A stretch of 6,040 bases of DNA. It comes from Mycobacteriaceae bacterium. GTDB lineage: Bacteria > Actinomycetota > Actinomycetes > Mycobacteriales > Mycobacteriaceae. The first letter of the stretch is position 1; each line of letters opens with the position of its first letter. Below are positions 1-6,040 of the stretch, piece by piece. The translations under genes and the position numbers were made by a program. The stretch is from positions 1 to 6,040 of the forward strand of contig JAFAWC010000143.1 of the NCBI GenBank assembly GCA_019242135.1, in the 5' to 3' direction. The notes beneath the pieces are model-generated. The model was given only the letters and a program-made list of their open reading frames with translations. It was not told the origin of the DNA and searched no databases.

Positions 1-1004
1 GCAGCGATCTTGACCACGGTTTTGCCGATGTTCGCGCCGGTGAACAGCCCGTTCAGCGCGTCGACGCACGACTCGACGCCCTCCAGGACGTGCTCGCGGT
101 GGACGAGCCGGCCGTCCTGCTTCCATTGCCGGATCGCCGCGAACGCCTCGTCGAAACGGCCCCACTCCTCGAGGGTGTTGAATCCTTGCATGAGCGCGCT
201 TTTGGCCAGCAGATTGACGTAATTGGCTGGCCCCGGGTGCTCGCCGGTCAGGTAGCTGGAGATGACGCCGCAGAGCACGACCCTGGCCCTGGGCGCCAGC
301 CGGCCCAGCACCGTGTCGAGGATCGGGCCGCCGACGCAGTCGAAGTAAACATCGACACCACGCGGGCAATGCTCCTTCAGCGACGTGGCCAGATCGCCTT
401 GCCGATAGTCGATGCACCCGTCGAAACCGAACTCCTCGACCACCACCCGGCACTTTTGTTTCCCGCCCGCGATTCCCACCACCCGCGCGCCGGCGATCTT
501 GGCGATTTGGCCGGCCAGCGACCCGGTGGCGCCCGCCGCCGCAGACACCACCACCGTCTCCCCCGGCTTGGGCCGGCCGATGTCGGTCATCCCGAAGTAC
601 GCCGTGGCGCCGGTCGAGCCGTAGACCGACATCATCGCCAGCTGGTCGACCACGCCGGGAATGACCGTGGTGAACACGTCGTCGCGGACGATGACGTACT
701 CCTGGAACCCCGCGAGCGTGGTGACCACGTCACCGGCTGCGTACGCATCGCAGCGCGACTCCACCACCTCGCCCACGCCCGCCGCCCTGATGACCTCGCC
801 GAGCTGCACCGGCGGCAGATATCCGGGCTGACCGTCGAGCCAGGTCCGGACGGCAGCGTCAATCCCGACGTAGGTGGTCCGCACCAGTGCCTCACCTTCG
901 CGGGGGTCCGGCGCCGGCGCGCTGACCAGTTCGGTGTCACCCGGCGCCACCAGTCCCTTCGGTCGGCGGCGCAGGACGATCTGGCGGTTCGTCAGGTCGG
1001 GCAC
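1..1004 (-). CDS. NADP-dependent medium-chain oxidoreductase (curcumin/prostaglandin reductase-like, zinc-free), 3' end cut by window
   Basis: I translated the minus strand from GTG at 1004 and it stays open to the window edge (334 full codons), starting MPDLTNRQIVLRRRPKGLV. The nucleotide-binding fold is clear: VVVSAAAGATGSLAGQIAK at about residues 151-169, followed by GARVVGIAGG. FDCVGG (221-226) and GVISSY (246-251) are also typical of the COG2130 group (E. coli YncB/CurA, mammalian LTB4 dehydrogenase). These proteins are usually about 335-345 residues and reduce the C=C bond of alpha,beta-unsaturated carbonyls with NADPH in the cytosol. The MDR zinc ligands are absent, as expected for this branch. 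The sequence ends at NIGKTVVKIA, so only a short tail is missing. GTG at 1004 was chosen because it is the first plausible start after an in-frame stop (near 1030), gives the family N-terminus, and lies just after a -10-like TAATTT. The gene is divergent from malQ. The physiological substrate is unknown. Confidence 0.92.
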   Translation of the reverse strand, partial: MPDLTNRQIVLRRRPKGLVAPGDTELVSAPAPDPREGEALVRTTYVGIDAAVRTWLDGQPGYLPPVQLGEVIRAAGVGEVVESRCDAYAAGDVVTTLAGFQEYVIVRDDVFTTVIPGVVDQLAMMSVYGSTGATAYFGMTDIGRPKPGETVVVSAAAGATGSLAGQIAKIAGARVVGIAGGKQKCRVVVEEFGFDGCIDYRQGDLATSLKEHCPRGVDVYFDCVGGPILDTVLGRLAPRARVVLCGVISSYLTGEHPGPANYVNLLAKSALMQGFNTLEEWGRFDEAFAAIRQWKQDGRLVHREHVLEGVESCVDALNGLFTGANIGKTVVKIA

Positions 1005-1007
1005 GAG

Positions 1008-1021
1008 CCCGAAATTACGGG
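1008..1021. repeat. Near-perfect 14-bp inverted repeat, possible operator
   Basis: CCCGAAATTACGGG is a palindrome except for one A/A mismatch pair (CCCG-A-AATT-A-CGGG). It contains the candidate -10 hexamer of the minus-strand oxidoreductase and ends three bases upstream of its start codon. A repressor bound here would block that promoter. It is short and could be chance, and no regulator gene is visible in the window. Confidence 0.3.
1012..1017 (-). promoter_or_regulatory. Candidate -10 element for a leaderless transcript of the minus-strand oxidoreductase
   Basis: On the minus strand the bases read TAATTT, then seven bases (CGGGCTC), then the GTG start codon at 1004. TANNNT is the usual mycobacterial -10 hexamer, and a spacing of six to eight bases to the first base of a start codon is the hallmark of leaderless mRNAs, which are common in this group. 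No Shine-Dalgarno sequence precedes this GTG, which fits. I see no convincing -35 box, which is often absent in mycobacteria. This is inference from spacing and motif alone. Confidence 0.45.
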
Positions 1022-1109
1022 ATGACGATCAAGACCCGGAGGGGAAACGGGCGATCGCGCGCAGGTTTCTACCGAGCACCGGCGAGCGGGCCAACTCGGT
1101 TCCGCCAAG

Positions 1110-3296
1110 ATGGCCATCATGACTTCGCAGCTGCAACCGGACGCGTCGGGCCCTCGGGCATCCGGCTCCTCGCTCGTCGAGCTGGCTGGCCGCTATGGCG
1201 TTGCCACGCGGTACGAGGACGCCAACGGCCAGCAGATCGTCGTGCCCGACCGCACGCTCGTCGCCATTCTCGCGGCCCTCGGTGTCGCCGCAGCGACCGA
1301 GGATGACCGCCGCGCCGCGCTGCGCTCCCACGATCGCTCCTATTGGTCGCGCGCTCTGCCGCCGGTCATCGTGATGCGCGCCGGGACCCCGGCGCCGTTC
1401 TGGGCGCATGTGACGCACGGCGCGCCGGCCCGCCTGTGGATTCGGTTGGAGGACGGCGCGGTGTGGGCGGGGCTGCGTCAACTGGACAACTTCACCCCGC
1501 CTTACGACCTCGACGGTCGGCTGGTCGGCGAGGCCACGTTCGAACTTCCGGCGAACCTTCCGTTGGGCTATCACCGGCTGCACCTCGACGAGGCCGGCGC
1601 CGGCGAGGGAGCAGCGGTCATCGTCACGCCCGCCGCACTGACCGCGCCCGACCGGCTCGGGGCCCGCCGAACATGGGGTCTGACCACACAGCTCTACAGT
1701 GTGCGCTCGAAAAAGTCATGGGGCGTAGGCGATCTCACCGATCTCACCGACCTCGCCGTCTGGGCCGGCTTCCGGCACCGCGCCGGCTACGTGCTGGTCA
1801 ACCCGCTGCACGCCGCCGCCCCGACCGCGCCGATGGAACCGTCGCCGTACCTGCCGACCTCCCGCCGCTTCGCCAATCCGCTGTACCTGCGCGTCGAGGC
1901 GGTCGCCGAGTACGCAGACGTGCGCGGCCGGCGAGGGATCCGCAAACTGCAGCAGGACGTGCAGGCCGGTGCCAAGCGTCTGGACTCCATCGATCGCGAC
2001 GGGGCCTGGGCGGCCAAGCGAGCGGCCCTGGAGCAGCTGTATAGGGTCCCGCGATCGGCGGGCCGCGAACTCGCCTACGCGGCATTCCGGGACAGGGCAG
2101 GACGTGCGCTCGACGACTTCGCCACCTGGTGCGCGCTCGCCGAGGTGCACGGCAGCGACTGGCATCGCTGGCCGCAGGATCTGCAGCACCCCGACGGCGC
2201 CGGAATCTCGGCGTTCGCAACCGAACATGGCGACGAGATCGACTTTCACCGCTGGCTGCAATGGCAGCTCGACGACCAGCTCACCACGGCACAGGCCCGC
2301 GCACTGGCGGCCGGGATGACACTGGGCATCATGCACGACCTCGCTGTCGGTGCCCATCCGAATGGCGCCGACGCGTGGGCATTGCAAGACGTCCTGGTTC
2401 TCGGTGTCAGCGCCGGGGCGCCGCCAGACGCGTTCAACCAGCAGGGACAGGACTGGTCGCAGCCACCGTGGCGGCCGGACGCGCTGATGGATCAGGAGTA
2501 TCTGCCGTTTCGCGCGATCGTCAACTCGGTGATGCGCCACGCCGGCGGTGTGCGCATCGACCACATCATGGGCTTGTTTCGACTGTGGTGGATTCCTCAG
2601 GGCGCCAAGCCAACCGAAGGCACATACGTCTACTACGACCACGACGCGATGGTCGGTATTCTGGCGCTGGAGGCGCATCGCGCGGGGGCGCTGGTCGTCG
2701 GTGAGGACCTGGGCACCGTCGAACCGTGGGTGCGCGACTACCTGCGCGAGCGCGGTGTGTTCGGCACGTCGATCCTGTGGTTTGAAATGGATGCTGACGG
2801 CAAACCTGTGCCCGCCGACGAGTGGCGGGAGTACTGCCTGTCGTCGGTCACCACTCACGACCTGCCGCCGACCGCTGGCTATCTGGCTGGCGATCACGTC
2901 GAACTCCGCGACCGTCTCGGGCTGCTGACGCGCTCGTTTAAGGACGAACTCGAAGCAGACCGCGCGCAGCAGGAAGCGTGGCTGGCCGAGCTTCGCCGCG
3001 TCGGGCTGCTCACCGACGGTCCGGACGGACGACCGGCGACCGAGGACATCGTTGTCGCATTGCACCGCTACCTCGGGCGGACACCGTCGAAGCTGCTGGC
3101 GCTCTCCCTCACCGACGCGGTCGGCGACCGACGGACACAAAACCAGCCGGGGACCACCGACGCGTATCCGAACTGGCGGGTGCCGCTCGCCGGCCCGAAG
3201 GGCCGCGCACTGCTGCTCGAGGACGTGTTTCGTGACCGGCGTGCGGCTGCGCTGGCCGCTGCCATGTGCGCTGCGGCCGGGGGCGACGGCACGTGA
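1110..3296 (+). CDS. malQ: 4-alpha-glucanotransferase (amylomaltase, GH77)
   Basis: This is a 728-residue glycoside hydrolase family 77 enzyme that transfers alpha-1,4-glucan segments between maltooligosaccharides (disproportionation) in the cytosol, in maltodextrin/glycogen metabolism. Residues 1 to about 170 form the beta-rich N-terminal extension of the long bacterial MalQ type; the catalytic barrel starts near WGLTTQLYSVRS (189-200). Key motifs are PSPYLPTSR (244-252), the nucleophile Asp484 in VRIDHIMGL, the acid/base Glu532 in VVGEDLGTVEPW, the transition-state stabiliser Asp584 in SVTTHDLPP, and RRTQNQPGT (674-682). The catalytic spacings of 48 and 100 residues match those I know for E. 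coli MalQ (448/496/548). Nothing essential is missing. A second ATG at 1119 (giving MTSQLQPD) is an equally good or better start, since neither has a clear Shine-Dalgarno sequence and mycobacterial proteins often begin with MT. The stop overlaps the next gene's GTG start. Confidence 0.97.
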   Translation: MAIMTSQLQPDASGPRASGSSLVELAGRYGVATRYEDANGQQIVVPDRTLVAILAALGVAAATEDDRRAALRSHDRSYWSRALPPVIVMRAGTPAPFWAHVTHGAPARLWIRLEDGAVWAGLRQLDNFTPPYDLDGRLVGEATFELPANLPLGYHRLHLDEAGAGEGAAVIVTPAALTAPDRLGARRTWGLTTQLYSVRSKKSWGVGDLTDLTDLAVWAGFRHRAGYVLVNPLHAAAPTAPMEPSPYLPTSRRFANPLYLRVEAVAEYADVRGRRGIRKLQQDVQAGAKRLDSIDRDGAWAAKRAALEQLYRVPRSAGRELAYAAFRDRAGRALDDFATWCALAEVHGSDWHRWPQDLQHPDGAGISAFATEHGDEIDFHRWLQWQLDDQLTTAQARALAAGMTLGIMHDLAVGAHPNGADAWALQDVLVLGVSAGAPPDAFNQQGQDWSQPPWRPDALMDQEYLPFRAIVNSVMRHAGGVRIDHIMGLFRLWWIPQGAKPTEGTYVYYDHDAMVGILALEAHRAGALVVGEDLGTVEPWVRDYLRERGVFGTSILWFEMDADGKPVPADEWREYCLSSVTTHDLPPTAGYLAGDHVELRDRLGLLTRSFKDELEADRAQQEAWLAELRRVGLLTDGPDGRPATEDIVVALHRYLGRTPSKLLALSLTDAVGDRRTQNQPGTTDAYPNWRVPLAGPKGRALLLEDVFRDRRAAALAAAMCAAAGGDGT

Positions 3297-4174
3297 GGTT
3301 CGCGGTCATCGCACCAGTCGCCGCCGGTGTGACCGCCGACCCGTCGTGGATGGTCGCGTTCGCCCGACACGTGGAGGCGTGCGGCTTCGACGAAATCGTC
3401 GCAGTGGAGCACACCGTGCTGGCCACCGCCTACGACAGCATCTACCCCTACGACACCTCCGGGCGGGTCGGGCTGTCTGCGGACTGCCCGGTGCCGGATC
3501 CACTTGATTTGCTTGCCTTTTTGGCCGGGCACACCACGACGCTGGGTCTGCGCACCGGCGTGCTGGTGCTGCCCAACCACCACCCGGTGGTGCTCGCCAA
3601 GCGGGTGGCCACGGTGGACGCACTGTCAGGAGGAAGGCTGCAACTGTGCGTCGGCGTGGGCTGGCTGCGCGAGGAGATCCAGGCATGCGGCGCCCCGTTC
3701 ACCGCCCGGGGCCGACGCGCCGACGAGCAGATCGAGGTGATGCGGCTGCTGTGGGGCGACAGCCCGGAAGGCGTCACCCACACCGGCGAGTTCTTTCAAT
3801 TCCGCGACGTCGCGTGCTATCCCAAGCCGGCGGAGGGTGCCGCGCTGCCGATCGACATCGGCGGTCACAGTCTCGGGGCGGCCCGGCGGGCCGGCCGCCT
3901 CGGCGACGGCTCCCAACCGCTCGGTGTAACCGGTTCAGCGCTTGCAGAACTGACCACGGTCATGCGGGATGAGGCGCACCGCGTCGGCCGCGATCCGCAC
4001 ACACTCGAACTGTCGCTGGGCCATCTCGTCGCCAGGATCGACGAAGAGCGCGCCGAGAAACTTGCCGAACTCGGCGCCCACCGTATCGTTCTCGCGATGC
4101 CTTCCGACAGCGACATCGAGCAGGCGCGCGATGTGCTCTCGGCGTGTGCGCAACGACTCGGGCTCCTCAGATGA
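3293..4174 (+). CDS. LLM-class (luciferase-like) oxidoreductase, probably F420-dependent, Rv2161c-like group
   Basis: This 293-residue protein has the bacterial luciferase-like TIM-barrel fold. Visible family features are the first strand MRFAVIAPV (1-9), FDEIVAVEHT (32-41), the strand LGLRTGVLVLPNHHPVVLAK (84-103), and the hallmark TVDALSGGRLQLCVGVGWLREE (about 107-128), followed by RADEQIEVMRLLW (142-154). Members of this subgroup (TIGR03619-type) are predicted to use coenzyme F420 for hydride transfer; FMN use cannot be excluded from sequence alone. An upstream in-frame ATG at 3266 would add nine unlikely residues (MRCGRGRRH) inside malQ. GTG at 3293 gives the canonical N-terminus and a GTGA overlap with the malQ stop, implying translational coupling. 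Near residues 204-211 the usual GDGWxPxG segment reads GDGSQPLG, so the common Trp is Ser. The substrate is unknown. Confidence 0.9.
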   Translation: MRFAVIAPVAAGVTADPSWMVAFARHVEACGFDEIVAVEHTVLATAYDSIYPYDTSGRVGLSADCPVPDPLDLLAFLAGHTTTLGLRTGVLVLPNHHPVVLAKRVATVDALSGGRLQLCVGVGWLREEIQACGAPFTARGRRADEQIEVMRLLWGDSPEGVTHTGEFFQFRDVACYPKPAEGAALPIDIGGHSLGAARRAGRLGDGSQPLGVTGSALAELTTVMRDEAHRVGRDPHTLELSLGHLVARIDEERAEKLAELGAHRIVLAMPSDSDIEQARDVLSACAQRLGLLR

Positions 4175-4662
4175 CCCTCGATATCGCCGATCGCCTCGGG
4201 TTGTCGGACTTGGTGCACCGGTACGCCGCGGGCACCGACGATCGCCGGTTCGATGAGGTGCTCGAGCTGTTCGTCAGCGACGCGACGCTCTGGCTGCCCG
4301 AGCCGCCGCGGTCGCTGCAACCCACGGCCCTGCACCGCGGGCACCCCGAGATCGCGACGGCGATCAGGGCCGTCACCGCGGCGCAGCGGACCCAGCACGC
4401 GATCGTCGGCGAGGTATATGTCGCGGCGGCCGATGGTGCGCACGGCCGTGTCTCGTGCATCGCCCATCATTGGAGCCGCCGAGACGACGCATTGCGCGCC
4501 GGCGCGCAGGACCCCGGGGAGATCGTCGATGTCGTGTGGCACCTGCGTTACGACGATTCCTACGTTCGGACCGCCGCCGGATGGCGATTCCGCGCGCGCA
4601 CGCTGACGATCGACGCCATCGAAACCCGCCAGGCGCGCCGCCTGCGGCCGCAGGTGCCGTAA
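4171..4662 (+). CDS. SnoaL-like / NTF2-fold (nuclear transport factor 2 family) protein
   Basis: A small 163-residue protein with the cone-shaped alpha+beta-barrel signature of the SnoaL/NTF2 superfamily. The N-terminal helices carry the usual pattern LVHRYAAGTDDRRFDEVLELF (about 14-34) followed by VSDATLWLPE. A His-containing strand follows (TQHAIVGEVYV, 74-84), then VSCIAHHW (94-101). The C-terminal half, with VVWHLRYDDSYVRTAAGWRF (121-140) and RARTLTIDAIE, is very typical. Relatives include polyketide cyclases, dehydratases, isomerases, ring-hydroxylating dioxygenase beta subunits and non-catalytic binders, so the activity cannot be assigned. Tyr18, Asp23/24 and His77 sit where active-site residues often lie in catalytic members. 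The ATG at 4171 overlaps the stop of the oxidoreductase (ATGA), so the two are probably made in a coupled fashion and may act on the same compound. An in-frame GTG at 4144 would give a less plausible N-terminus. Confidence 0.87.
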   Translation: MTLDIADRLGLSDLVHRYAAGTDDRRFDEVLELFVSDATLWLPEPPRSLQPTALHRGHPEIATAIRAVTAAQRTQHAIVGEVYVAAADGAHGRVSCIAHHWSRRDDALRAGAQDPGEIVDVVWHLRYDDSYVRTAAGWRFRARTLTIDAIETRQARRLRPQVP

Positions 4663-4667
4663 GAACT

Positions 4668-4683
4668 GGGAGGCGGACGAGGA
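4668..4683 (+). promoter_or_regulatory. Ribosome binding site of the MFS transporter gene
   Basis: The 22-bp gap between the SnoaL-like gene's TAA (4660-4662) and the transporter ATG (4685) contains GGGAGG at 4668-4673, 11 bases before the ATG. GAGGA at 4679-4683 is probably too close to serve. This is the strongest Shine-Dalgarno match in the window and supports the ATG at 4685. No terminator or promoter fits in the gap, so co-transcription with the preceding gene is expected. Confidence 0.5.
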
Positions 4684-4684
4684 C

Positions 4685-5962
4685 ATGCGCGCGTGGATCG
4701 TGTGGTCCGTCGGGCTGCTTGCCTACATCGTCGCCGTCCTCGACCGCACCACGCTGGGGGTGTCCGGGCTGCAGGCCGCCAACAAGTTCGGGGCCAGCCC
4801 CGGTGTGCTGTCTTCGTTCGTGGTTCTGCAGGTGGTGGTTTATGCGGCTGCGCAGGTTCCGGCCGGTGTGCTCCTGGACAAGTGGGGCTCCAAAACCCTG
4901 ATCGCGATCGGCGGTGCGCTGATGGCCACGGGTCAGCTCGCGCTCGCGTTCACCACGTCGTTGTCGGTGGCGATCGGCGCGCGGGCGGTCCTCGGACTCG
5001 GTGATGCGCTGACGTTCATCTCGGTGTTGCGGTTGGTGCCGCATTGGTTTCCGCCGCGACGCGTTCCGCTGGTGACCCAGCTGACCGGCATCTGTGGTCA
5101 ACTCGGCCAGGTGCTTTCGGCAATCCCGTTTTTCGCACTGCTGTTGCACGCCGGGTGGACTGTCGCCTACACGGGGGTGGCGGCGCTGGGCTTGGTGACC
5201 ATTGCCTTGACGCTGGCCCTGGTGCGCGACACCCCGGAGGGTGCGATCGCGAAAGACGGCAAGACTGACCTGCGCGCCACGCTGTCCAGCGTGAAAATCG
5301 TATGGCTGCGGCCGGGCACCCGGCTCGGATTTTTCACCCACATGGGCACCCAGTTCTCGGTGACGGTCTTCGCACTCATGTGGGGAGTACCCTATTTGAC
5401 CGCCGCGCAGGGAGTTTCGACCGCAACAGCCGGCGTGCTGCTGTCGCTGTCGGTCCTCACGGCCATCCTGGCCGGCATCGTGATCGGGATTGTGACCGCG
5501 CGCTATCCGATGCGCAGATCGTGGGTGGTACTGGGCATCATCGCGAGCAACGCCGCGATCTGGACGGCCGTGCTGATTCTTCCCACCCGGGCGCCGCTCT
5601 GGCTGCTGACCGCCCTGGTGGTGGTGATTTCGGTGGGCGGCCCCGGGTCGATGGTCGGCTTCGACTTCGCGCGCACCTTCAATCCCCGTACGACGCTCGG
5701 TACCGCACAGGGAATGGTCAACATGGGTGGATTCCTCGCCTCACTCGTCGTCATGCAGTCGATGGGGCTGATCATCGGTGCGGCGGGCGGCTACTCGTTC
5801 GCGTCCTTCCACGTCGCGTGGGCGGTGCAGTACGGCATCTGGGCCCTCTCGGTCATCGGCATCCTGATCACCCGGAGCAAGGCGCGGCGCGCACTGACGC
5901 CGGCACAACTGCGTTACCTGTTGGATGGGTTCGACCCACCACACGCAGAACCACACAGATGA
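4685..5962 (+). CDS. Major facilitator superfamily (MFS) transporter
   Basis: This 425-residue hydrophobic protein fits a 12-helix MFS permease of usual length. Helix 1 is about residues 4-26 and contains the D20-R21 pair common in anion:cation symporter-like members. Helix 2 is about 41-63, followed by the loop 2-3 signature GVLLDKWGSKTLI (61-73), a good match to MFS motif A. Helices 3-6 run to about 180. A hydrophilic central loop (about 181-215, RDTPEGAIAKDGKTDLRATL) separates the halves, as expected for a cytoplasmic loop. The second half has membrane segments starting near 217, 247, 279, 305, 340 and 378, with GFDFARTFNPRTTLGTAQG (325-343) between helices 10 and 11. The C-terminal tail (396-425) is cytoplasmic. 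There is no signal peptide. Direction and substrate cannot be read from sequence; adjacency to the LLM and SnoaL-like genes suggests a small organic molecule, possibly an anion. The stop overlaps a downstream ATG. Confidence 0.93.
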   Translation: MRAWIVWSVGLLAYIVAVLDRTTLGVSGLQAANKFGASPGVLSSFVVLQVVVYAAAQVPAGVLLDKWGSKTLIAIGGALMATGQLALAFTTSLSVAIGARAVLGLGDALTFISVLRLVPHWFPPRRVPLVTQLTGICGQLGQVLSAIPFFALLLHAGWTVAYTGVAALGLVTIALTLALVRDTPEGAIAKDGKTDLRATLSSVKIVWLRPGTRLGFFTHMGTQFSVTVFALMWGVPYLTAAQGVSTATAGVLLSLSVLTAILAGIVIGIVTARYPMRRSWVVLGIIASNAAIWTAVLILPTRAPLWLLTALVVVISVGGPGSMVGFDFARTFNPRTTLGTAQGMVNMGGFLASLVVMQSMGLIIGAAGGYSFASFHVAWAVQYGIWALSVIGILITRSKARRALTPAQLRYLLDGFDPPHAEPHR

Positions 5963-5994
5963 GCGCTCGCGCGAAGAGAAAAAGATCGCGATGA
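5959..5994 (+). other. 11-codon basic micro-ORF bridging transporter and next gene (speculative)
   Basis: ATG at 5959 overlaps the transporter stop (ATGA). The frame encodes MSARAKRKRSR, six of eleven residues being Arg or Lys, and its TGA (5992-5994) overlaps the ATG at 5991 of the next candidate gene, again as ATGA. It has no Shine-Dalgarno sequence of its own and would depend on ribosomes finishing the transporter. It may act only as a coupling relay or may be chance. Confidence 0.15.
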
Positions 5995-6040
5995 GCACGA
6001 ACAGACTTATCAGCGTTTGCGGTCTGACTCGCGACGATTG
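5991..6040 (+). CDS. Start of a possible downstream gene, truncated by window edge
   Basis: ATG at 5991 opens a frame that reads MSTNRLISVCGLTRDD and continues off the window. A purine-rich stretch (GAAGAGAAAAAG, 5973-5984) lies upstream and may serve as a weak ribosome binding site, though its best core is about 11 bases away. Third-position G/C is lower in these 16 codons than in the genes upstream, so the call is tentative. If real, it is probably the next gene of the same operon, 28 bp after the transporter. I do not recognise the family from so few residues. Confidence 0.38.
   Translation, partial: MSTNRLISVCGLTRDD

Noticed and set aside
90..1025. Plus-strand open frame of 311 codons across the oxidoreductase gene
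   Set aside because: It is antisense to a clear NADP-dependent oxidoreductase, its product is rich in Arg, His, Asp and Ala without any family pattern, and long antisense frames are expected in high-GC coding DNA.
1022..1306. Plus-strand 94-codon frame starting in the divergent gap
   Set aside because: Most of it overlaps the start of malQ in another frame, and its product is Arg-rich without any recognisable pattern. The SD-like GGAGGGG lies inside it and not before its start.
1731..1757. Tandem 9-bp repeat (GATCTCACC twice, then GACCTCGCC) within malQ
   Set aside because: It encodes DLTDLTDLA at residues 208-216, a stretch conserved in mycobacterial MalQ as far as I remember, so it reflects protein sequence and not a DNA element.
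1716..3140. Minus-strand open frame of 474 codons inside malQ
   Set aside because: The plus strand encodes GH77 with all catalytic residues. The antisense product has no recognisable domain; its length is explained by the codon bias of malQ.
4373..5341. Minus-strand open frame of 322 codons across the SnoaL-like and transporter genes
   Set aside because: It spans two well-supported plus-strand genes, and its product is a low-complexity Arg/Gln/His-rich sequence typical of a shadow frame.
5302..5994. Plus-strand 230-codon frame overlapping the transporter
   Set aside because: It is the +1 frame of the transporter, with Arg/His/Gly-rich translation. Only its last eleven codons, after the transporter stop, were kept as a speculative micro-ORF.

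Overview
The window looks like chromosomal DNA from a high-GC actinobacterium, most likely a Mycobacterium/Mycolicibacterium or close relative. The reasons are the strong G/C bias at third codon positions, GTG starts, four-base stop/start overlaps, a malQ protein of the long mycobacterial kind (about 728 residues, close to my memory of M. tuberculosis MalQ), and a luciferase-like oxidoreductase of the F420-associated class. No mobile element, CRISPR array, RNA gene or phage signature is visible. I regard this as a mostly ordinary metabolic region, not a new system.

Layout: on the minus strand, from about 1004 to the left edge, lies an almost complete medium-chain NADP(H)-dependent oxidoreductase of the curcumin reductase/leukotriene-B4 dehydrogenase class; only its last few residues are missing. 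A divergent intergenic gap of about 105 bp (1005-1109) follows. It holds a good candidate leaderless promoter for the minus-strand gene, overlapping a near-perfect inverted repeat. I could find no clear -10 element for the rightward genes.

On the plus strand from 1110 to about 5962 are four closely packed genes: malQ (4-alpha-glucanotransferase), an LLM-class oxidoreductase that overlaps malQ by GTGA, a SnoaL/NTF2-like protein that overlaps the oxidoreductase by ATGA, and a 12-helix major facilitator transporter 22 bp further on with a Shine-Dalgarno sequence. A fifth reading frame begins at 5991 and runs off the right edge. An 11-codon frame links the transporter stop to that start through two ATGA overlaps.

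How they may work together: MalQ belongs to maltodextrin/glycogen turnover and probably shares only the transcript with its neighbours. The LLM oxidoreductase, the SnoaL-like protein and the transporter look like a small redox-plus-transport cassette for an unidentified small molecule. That grouping is inferred from spacing and family; the sequence does not reveal the substrate.
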